Shown here: in pieces, positions 49,071 to 54,691 of the stretch
Position numbering within the stretch: position 1 is the first letter of the stretch
Layout: each line of letters opens with the position of its first letter
From: Hydrogenophaga sp.
Lineage (GTDB): Bacteria > Pseudomonadota > Gammaproteobacteria > Burkholderiales > Burkholderiaceae_C
Direction: 5' to 3'
Assembly: GCA_018333605.1 (NCBI GenBank)
Contig: JAGXSV010000052.1
Coordinates: forward strand, 1-54,691
DNA length: 54,691 bases
The notes under the pieces: generated by a model
What the model saw: only the letters and a program-made list of their open reading frames with translations
Databases searched by the model: none
Told to the model about the DNA's origin: nothing
Program-made: the position numbers and the translations under genes

Positions 49071-49348
49071 GCGGCGCTGCAGAGCAGGCCAGCCTCGCCA
49101 GCGGCTTCGAGATCCCGCTGCACCGGTCGCTGACCGAGCCCATCCTGATGGGTGGCGCGCCGCGCACCGTGGCCATTGCCAATGGAACGCTGGCCGCCGC
49201 CGTGGGTCTGGGCCTGCAGCTGTGGATTCCGGGCATCGTGCTGTGGATCGTGGGCCATTCGCTGGCGGTCTGGGGTGCAAGGCTCGATCCGCAGTTCATG
49301 GCGGTGTTTGCCCGACACATCAAGCACAAGCCGCTGCTGGACGTGTGA
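49067..49348 (+). CDS. trbD: TrbD, VirB3-like membrane protein
   Basis: A 93-residue inner-membrane protein of the VirB3/TrbD family. It begins with the family's EIPLHRSLTEPILMGGAPR near residue 11. One or two hydrophobic spans follow (VGLGLQLWIPGIVLWIVGHS), ending DPQFMAVFARHIKHKPLLDV. It assists assembly of the mating channel with TrbE. A 10-bp gap leads to trbE. Confidence 0.88.
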   Translation: MSGAAEQASLASGFEIPLHRSLTEPILMGGAPRTVAIANGTLAAAVGLGLQLWIPGIVLWIVGHSLAVWGARLDPQFMAVFARHIKHKPLLDV

Positions 49349-49358
49349 GGAAGACACC

Positions 49359-51806
49359 ATGCTCAACCTCAGCGAGTACCGGCAACGCCCTGCCCTGCTG
49401 GCCGACTGGCTGCCCTGGGCCGGGTTGGTGGCGCCCGGCGTGGTGCTAAACAAGGACGGCTCGTTCCTGCGCACCGCGCGCTTTCGAGGGCCGGACCTGG
49501 ACAGTGCCACGCAGGGCGAGCTGGTGGCCACCACCGCGCGCCTGAACAACGCATTGCGCCGCATGGGTTCAGGCTGGGCGCTGTACGTGGACGCCGAGCG
49601 CCGACCGGCGGCCGACTACCCGCACTCGGACTTCCCTGAAGCCCTGTCGTGGCTGGTGGACGAAGAGCGGCGCGCTGCCTTCGAGGAATCGGCGAGCCAC
49701 TTCGAGAGCCGTTACCACTTCACGCTGCAGTACCTGCCGCCCGAGGAGTCGCGCGCTCGGGCCGCCAACCTGCTCTACGAAAACCGTTCCTCCACCGGTG
49801 TGGACTGGCGCGAGCGGTTGGGGGCTTTCATCGCCGAGACCGACCGGGTGTTCGACCTGCTCGATGGCGTAATGCCCGAGATTGCCTGGCTGCAGGACGC
49901 CGACACGTTGAGCTACCTTCACGCCACGGTGTCGCCGCGCGCCTACCCGGTGGCCGTGCCCGAGGTGCCTTTCCACCTCGATGCGCTGCTGGCCGATGCC
50001 CCGCTGCTGGGTGGCCTGGCGCCGATGCTGGGGGATGCGCACCTGCGCGTGACCACGGTGCGCGGGTTTCCCACATCCACCTGGCCCGGCGTGCTGGACG
50101 ACCTGAACCGCCTTGGCTTTGCCTACCGCTGGTCCACCCGCTTTCTGTGCATGGACAAGGCCGAGGCTGAGAAGGAGCTGGGCCGCCTGCGCCGCCAGTG
50201 GTTCGCCAAGCGCAAGAACGTGATCGCCCTGCTGCGCGAGACGCTGTTCCAGCAAGAGTCGCCGCTGGTGGACACCGACGCAGGCAACAAGGCCGCCGAT
50301 GCCGACGCGGCCCTGCAGGAGCTGGGTAGTGACCAGGTGGCTTTTGGCTACGTGACCGCGACGCTCACGGTGCTCGATGACGACGCCACCGCCGCCGATG
50401 AAAAGCTGCGCATGGCCGAGCGCGTGATCCAGGGCCGCGGCTTCGTCACCACTCCCGAGACGCTGAACGCCGTGGAAGCCTGGCTGTCGTCGATCCCCGG
50501 CAATGCGTATGCCAACGTGCGCCAGCCCATCGTCTCCACCCTGAACCTGGCACACCTGATGCCGGTCTCTGCCGTGTGGGCCGGGCCGGAGCGCAACCGG
50601 CACCTGGACGGTCCGCCATTGGTCGTGACCCGCACCGAGGGTTCGACGCCCTTCCGGCTGGTGACCCACGTGGGCGACGTCGGCCACACACTGGTGGTGG
50701 GGCCGACGGGCATGGGCAAGTCGGTGCTGCTGGCCTTACTGGCGCTGCAGTTCCGGCGCTACCCCGGCTCGCGCATCTTCGCGTTCGACATGGGCCGCTC
50801 GATGCGCGCCACGGTACTGGGCCTGGGCGGCGAGCACTACGACCTGGGCCACGACGGCGACATCGCCTTCCAGCCGCTGGCGGGTATCGACCAGGAGGGC
50901 TACCGCAGTTGGGCCGCCGAGTGGGTCGAAGGCCGGCTGGTGCACGAAGGCGTGGCCGTGGGGCCGGACGAGAAGGCAGCGATCTGGTCCGCGCTGGGCA
51001 GCCTCGCCGGCGCGCCGCGCGAGCAGCGCACGCTCACCGGTCTGTCGGTGCTGCTGCAGTCCAACGCACTGCGCCAGGCGCTCGCGCCCTACGTGCTGGG
51101 CGGCGCTCACGGCAAGCTGCTGGACGCCGACCACGACCGTCTCGGCGCGGCCAACGTGCAGTGCTTTGAGATGGAAGAGCTGATGGGCAGCCGCGCGGCG
51201 GTGATGGCCGTGCTGGGCTACCTGTTCGCACGCTTTGATGCCCGTTTCGACGGTGCACCCACCCTGCTGATGCTGGACGAATCCTGGCTGTTTCTAGACG
51301 ACCCGGTGTTCGCCGCACGCATCCGCCAGTGGCTCAAGACACTGCGCAAGAAGAACGTGTCGGTGCTGTTCGCCACGCAGAGCCTGGCCGACATCCAGGG
51401 TTCGAGCATCGCGCCGGCCATTGTGGAGAGCTGTGCCAGCCGCATCTTCCTGCCCAACCCGCAGGCCACAGAGCCGCAGGTGCGCTCAATCTACGAGGCC
51501 TTCGGCCTGAACCGGCGACAAATCGAGATCGTGGCCACCGCTGTGCCCAAGCGCGACTACTACTACCAGTCGCGGCTGGGCAATCGCCTGTTCGACCTGG
51601 ACCTGCGCGCCGTGGCCCTGGCCTTTGCCGGAGCCTCCTCGCCGCAGGACCAGCGGCTGATCGACGAGGTGCTGGCCACCTGCCCGCCCGAGGGTTTCGC
51701 TCCGGCCTGGCTGCGCCACCGTGGCCTGGACTGGGCCGCCGATCTCTTTCACCGCTACCCCCATCACCACCCCGGGCATGCCCGACCTTCAGGAGAAACG
51801 CCATGA
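49359..51806 (+). CDS. trbE: TrbE, conjugation ATPase (VirB4-like)
   Basis: An 815-residue VirB4-type ATPase at the base of the mating channel. An N-terminal VirB4 domain starts MLNLSEYRQRPALLADWLPW. Walker A is VVGPTGMGKSVLL with K454, and Walker B is PTLLMLDESWLFL, then KNVSVLFATQSLADI. The ATG at 49359 has a GAGGAAG ribosome site and begins the conserved part; the frame stays open 69 codons upstream inside trbD, which is not coding. It overlaps trbJ by 4 bases. Confidence 0.93.
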   Translation: MLNLSEYRQRPALLADWLPWAGLVAPGVVLNKDGSFLRTARFRGPDLDSATQGELVATTARLNNALRRMGSGWALYVDAERRPAADYPHSDFPEALSWLVDEERRAAFEESASHFESRYHFTLQYLPPEESRARAANLLYENRSSTGVDWRERLGAFIAETDRVFDLLDGVMPEIAWLQDADTLSYLHATVSPRAYPVAVPEVPFHLDALLADAPLLGGLAPMLGDAHLRVTTVRGFPTSTWPGVLDDLNRLGFAYRWSTRFLCMDKAEAEKELGRLRRQWFAKRKNVIALLRETLFQQESPLVDTDAGNKAADADAALQELGSDQVAFGYVTATLTVLDDDATAADEKLRMAERVIQGRGFVTTPETLNAVEAWLSSIPGNAYANVRQPIVSTLNLAHLMPVSAVWAGPERNRHLDGPPLVVTRTEGSTPFRLVTHVGDVGHTLVVGPTGMGKSVLLALLALQFRRYPGSRIFAFDMGRSMRATVLGLGGEHYDLGHDGDIAFQPLAGIDQEGYRSWAAEWVEGRLVHEGVAVGPDEKAAIWSALGSLAGAPREQRTLTGLSVLLQSNALRQALAPYVLGGAHGKLLDADHDRLGAANVQCFEMEELMGSRAAVMAVLGYLFARFDARFDGAPTLLMLDESWLFLDDPVFAARIRQWLKTLRKKNVSVLFATQSLADIQGSSIAPAIVESCASRIFLPNPQATEPQVRSIYEAFGLNRRQIEIVATAVPKRDYYYQSRLGNRLFDLDLRAVALAFAGASSPQDQRLIDEVLATCPPEGFAPAWLRHRGLDWAADLFHRYPHHHPGHARPSGETP

Positions 51807-52576
51807 GCCTTCGTGCACCGCTTCGCTCTTTCAAACCCCGCCTCGTCGCGCTGGCCACCGCTGCCGCGCTGACCCTGGGCGCCACGCAACCCGCGCACGC
51901 GCTGTTCGGCGTGGGTGACATCGTGCTGGACCCGGTCAATCTGGTGCAGAACACCATGACGGCCGCGCGCACGCTGGAGCAGATCAACAACCAGATCCGC
52001 CAGTTGCAGAACGAGGCGCAGATGCTGATCAACCAGGCACGCAACCTGGCCAGCCTGCCATTCAACGTGGTCAACCGCCTGCGTTCGACGCTGGACACGA
52101 CCCGGCAACTGATCGCTCAGGCCCAGGGCTTGGCCTACCAGGTGTCGCACCTCAACACCGAATTCGCCCGCCTCTACCCTGAGCAGTACGCCGCCACCGT
52201 GAGCGGCAACCAGATGTTCCAGGACGCACACCAGCGCTGGAAGAACACGCTCAACGGCCTGCAGACCGCCATGCAGATGCAGGCCCAGGTGTCGCAGAAC
52301 CTGAGCCTGGACGAAGGCGTGCTGGCCGACCTGGTGAGCCAGAGCCAGTCGGCGACTGGCGCGCTGCAGGCCATGCAGGCGACCAACCAGCTGCTGGCCC
52401 TGCAGGCCAAACAGTCCATCCAGTCGCAGCAGCTGATGCTGACGCAGGACCGCGCCGCCTCGCTGGAACTGGCCCGGCAGGCTGCGGCCATCGAGCGTGG
52501 CCGTGAGGTGACGCGCCGCTTCATCGGCAGCGGCACAGGCTACACGCCGCAGGGCGTGAGCTTCTACGGCCACTGA
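51803..52576 (+). CDS. trbJ: TrbJ, VirB5-like periplasmic transfer protein
   Basis: A 257-residue secreted protein. The signal peptide is RLVALATAAALTLGATQPA with cleavage near AHA. A largely helical, Gln-rich mature part (TLEQINNQIRQLQNEAQMLI, LQAMQATNQLLALQAKQSIQ) is typical of TrbJ/VirB5 and likely coiled coil. It helps pilus assembly or tip adhesion. It overlaps trbE (ATGA). trbL follows after 18 bp. A separate trbK gene is absent; EexN may fill the exclusion role. Confidence 0.88.
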   Translation: MSLRAPLRSFKPRLVALATAAALTLGATQPAHALFGVGDIVLDPVNLVQNTMTAARTLEQINNQIRQLQNEAQMLINQARNLASLPFNVVNRLRSTLDTTRQLIAQAQGLAYQVSHLNTEFARLYPEQYAATVSGNQMFQDAHQRWKNTLNGLQTAMQMQAQVSQNLSLDEGVLADLVSQSQSATGALQAMQATNQLLALQAKQSIQSQQLMLTQDRAASLELARQAAAIERGREVTRRFIGSGTGYTPQGVSFYGH

Positions 52577-52594
52577 AGCACCGGAGGCCTTGCC

Positions 52595-53965
52595 ATGGAC
52601 GACGTCGCGGTCATTGACCGCTTCCTGAACACCTTTTCCACCTACATCGACTCGGGCTTCGGGTTGCTGAGCGGCGAGGTCGCCTTCCTCACCGCCACGC
52701 TGGTGGCCATCGACATGACCCTGGCCGGCCTGTTCTGGGCCATGGGCCACGCCACCGGCCAGGGAGAGGATGTGCTGGCCCGGTTGCTGCGCAAGGTGCT
52801 CTACGTGGGTGCCTTCGCCTACATCATCGGCAACTTCAACAGCCTATCGAGCATTGTGTTCCGTTCTTTCGCCGGGCTGGGCCTGCAGGCCAGTGGATCG
52901 GGCATGAGCCTAGCCACCTTCCTGCAGCCCGGCCACCTGGCCAAGGCCGGCATTGATGCGGCGGCGCCCATCCTGCAACAGATCAGCGACCTCTCGGGCT
53001 TCCCGGAGGTGTTCATCAACATCGCGCCCATCGTGGTGCTGTTCCTGGCCTGGCTCACGGTGATCTTGAGCTTCTTCGTGTTGTCCGTGCAGCTCTTCGT
53101 GACACTGATCGAGTTCAAGCTCACCACGCTGGCGGGCTTCGTTCTGGTGCCCTTTGCGTTGTGGAACAAGACCACATTCCTTGCCGAGAAGGTGCTTGGC
53201 AATGTGGTGTCCTCGGGCATCAAGGTGCTGGTGCTCGCGGTGATCGTGGGCATCGGCACGGGTCTGTTCTCGCAGTTCCAGACTGCACCGGCCGAGCCCT
53301 CCATCGACCATGCTTTGGTGGTGATGCTGGCCTCGCTGTCCCTGCTCGGGCTGGGCATCTTCGGACCCGGCATCGCGACCGGCCTGGTGTCCGGCGCACC
53401 GCAACTGGGTGCGGGTGCGGCGGCCGGCACCGCGCTTGGCGCCACAGGCCTTGCGGTTGCCGGAGGCGCCGCCGTGGCCGGTGCTGGTGCGGCCGTGGCC
53501 GCCGGTGCACGCATGGCGCCGGGCGCGGCACGCGCTGCCATTGGCGGTGGTGCATCGGCGGCGCGATCGGCCAGTGGTCTTGCCGCAGGCGCGAGGTCAG
53601 CCTACGAAGCAGGCGCTGCCGCATCCTCGGGCGGGCCGCTGCGCGCCGCTGGCGCGGGCGTGGCCAACGTGGCTCGCACGGGGGCCAACGCCATGGGGCA
53701 GAAGCTGGCCGATGGCGCCCAGGCCGTGAAAGACAAGGTGTCGGGGTTCGTGTCGGAGGCCGCTGCACCTTCTGCGGCATCGGGCACGGAATCGGCCACG
53801 TCGAGCACCACCACCTCGGCACCCGCCAACGAGCCCGCCTGGGCGCAGCGAATGCGCCGGCGTCAGCAGATCGGCCACGCAGCCTCGACGGCCGCGCACA
53901 CCTTGCGCGGTGGCGATGGCGGTGGCTCGGGCAGCGGTCCCAGCCTTCGAGATTCGGATTCCTGA
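52595..53965 (+). CDS. trbL: TrbL, VirB6-like polytopic membrane protein
   Basis: A 456-residue inner-membrane channel component of the TrbL/VirB6 family. Five or six membrane helices occupy about residues 25-270 (AFLTATLVAIDMTLAGLFWA, IAPIVVLFLAWLTVILSFFV, GIKVLVLAVIVGIGTGLFSQ). The last 180 residues are an Ala/Gly-rich, low-complexity cytoplasmic or periplasmic tail, common in ICE TrbL proteins. GGAGG at 52583-52587 supports the ATG at 52595. Confidence 0.9.
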   Translation: MDDVAVIDRFLNTFSTYIDSGFGLLSGEVAFLTATLVAIDMTLAGLFWAMGHATGQGEDVLARLLRKVLYVGAFAYIIGNFNSLSSIVFRSFAGLGLQASGSGMSLATFLQPGHLAKAGIDAAAPILQQISDLSGFPEVFINIAPIVVLFLAWLTVILSFFVLSVQLFVTLIEFKLTTLAGFVLVPFALWNKTTFLAEKVLGNVVSSGIKVLVLAVIVGIGTGLFSQFQTAPAEPSIDHALVVMLASLSLLGLGIFGPGIATGLVSGAPQLGAGAAAGTALGATGLAVAGGAAVAGAGAAVAAGARMAPGAARAAIGGGASAARSASGLAAGARSAYEAGAAASSGGPLRAAGAGVANVARTGANAMGQKLADGAQAVKDKVSGFVSEAAAPSAASGTESATSSTTTSAPANEPAWAQRMRRRQQIGHAASTAAHTLRGGDGGGSGSGPSLRDSDS

Positions 53966-53977
53966 GGAGAACCCCGC

Positions 53978-54682
53978 ATGCGATTCAAACGACCGCAGGT
54001 GCGCTACGCCGACACGCCGCAGCCTGCCACCCCCTACCAATCGGCCGCACAGGCCTGGGATGAGCGCATCGGCTCGGCCCGCGTGCAGGCGCGCAACTGG
54101 CGACTCATGGCCTTTGGCTGCCTGTCACTGGCGCTGCTGATGGCCGGCGGCTTGGTCTGGCGCTCGGCGCAGTCCATCGTGACACCCTACGTCGTGGAGG
54201 TGGACCAGGCCGGCCAGGTGCGCACAGTGGGCGAGGCCACCTCGCCCTACCGCCCCGGCGATGCGCAGATCGCACACCACCTCGCGCGCTTCGTGACGCT
54301 GGTGCGTTCGCTGTCCATTGACCCGATCGTGGTGCGTCAGAACTGGCTGGACGCCTACGACTACACGACCGACCGTGGGGCCGCCGTGCTCAACGAGTAC
54401 GCCCGCACCAACGACCCGTTCGTGCGGGTGGGCAAGGAGTCGGTGACGGTGCAGATCATCAGCGTGGTCCGCGCCAGCGACGCCTCGTTCAACGTGCGCT
54501 GGACCGAACAGCGCTACGTCAACGGCGCACCCGCAGGCACCGAGCGGTGGACGGCCGTGATCTCCTCCGTGTTGCAGACACCGCGCACCGAGCAGCGCCT
54601 GCGCAAGAACCCCCTGGGCATCTACGTCAACGGCCTGTCCTGGAGCCGCGAGCTGGATGCGAACGAAGGAACCAAGCCATGA
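53978..54682 (+). CDS. trbF: TrbF, VirB8-like transfer protein
   Basis: A 234-residue bitopic inner-membrane protein of the VirB8/TrbF family. One membrane helix lies near residues 41-60 (LMAFGCLSLALLMAGGLVWR). The periplasmic domain has TPYVVEVDQAGQVRTVGEA, the VRQNWLDAYDYTTDRGAAVL block and PLGIYVNGLSWSREL at the end. GAGGAG upstream supports ATG 53978. It overlaps trbG by 4 bases. Confidence 0.92.
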   Translation: MRFKRPQVRYADTPQPATPYQSAAQAWDERIGSARVQARNWRLMAFGCLSLALLMAGGLVWRSAQSIVTPYVVEVDQAGQVRTVGEATSPYRPGDAQIAHHLARFVTLVRSLSIDPIVVRQNWLDAYDYTTDRGAAVLNEYARTNDPFVRVGKESVTVQIISVVRASDASFNVRWTEQRYVNGAPAGTERWTAVISSVLQTPRTEQRLRKNPLGIYVNGLSWSRELDANEGTKP

Positions 54683-54691
54683 AAACCCAGA
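54679..54691 (+). CDS. trbG: TrbG start (partial, cut by window end)
   Basis: An ATG at 54679 overlaps the trbF stop (ATGA), and four codons (MKTQ) fit in the window. By the fixed order of trb operons this should be trbG, the VirB9-like outer-membrane channel component. Only position supports the name. Confidence 0.5.

Noticed and set aside
49569-50687. 372-residue minus-strand open frame
   Set aside because: Antisense to trbE with no family features.

Overview
The window is most of an integrative and conjugative element of the Tn4371 family from a betaproteobacterium, most likely Burkholderiales/Comamonadaceae. The reasons are high GC, the characteristic backbone order (parB-like, DUF736, DUF2958, DUF2285, repA, parA, DUF2840, traF, MOB-P relaxase, then traR-eexN-traG-trb), and cargo that closely resembles aromatic-acid genes known from Comamonas and Burkholderia. 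The integrase/left end and the trbG-trbI/right end lie outside the window.

Layout. 1-13254: maintenance and transfer genes, all on +, except one small XRE repressor. From parA to the relaxase most genes overlap by four bases (ATGA). An iteron-like array of six 12-bp repeats lies just after repA. 13255-43621: about 30 kb of cargo inserted between the relaxase gene and traR. 43622-54691: traR (LysR), eexN, traG, a ribbon-helix-helix gene, trbB, C, D, E, J, L, F and the first bases of trbG.

Cargo, left module (13869-21685): an IclR regulator diverges from a Rieske oxygenase, a TTT-type periplasmic receptor, an SDR dehydrogenase and an FMN/2Fe-2S reductase. This A-C-B-D order is that of the isophthalate (iph) operon. 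The TctB-TctA membrane pair and a hemerythrin-like protein follow. Middle module (22297-34026): a Rieske oxygenase with its ferredoxin and reductase, a fusion of a helix-turn-helix domain with a citrate-synthase fold, a LysR regulator, a flavin aromatic hydroxylase, a second TTT receptor, homogentisate dioxygenase and fumarylacetoacetase. It is bordered by a truncated alcohol dehydrogenase and by a decayed IS6-family element that abuts a truncated LysR gene. Right module (34606-42969): a complete phthalate-to-protocatechuate set (dioxygenase, reductase, cis-diol dehydrogenase, 4,5-dihydroxyphthalate decarboxylase) with a MarR regulator. A divergent operon encodes a third TTT receptor, a TauE/SafE permease, bacteriohemerythrin and nadC.

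How it fits together (inference): the element would let a recipient convert isophthalate and phthalate to protocatechuate, and a phenylacetate-type acid through homogentisate to fumarate and acetoacetate. The host would supply protocatechuate cleavage and maleylacetoacetate isomerase. Three receptors but only one TctBA pair suggest a shared membrane hub. Two phthalate promoters carry nearly identical palindromes between likely -35 and -10 elements, the best candidate for the MarR operator. No rRNA, tRNA or CRISPR array was seen.
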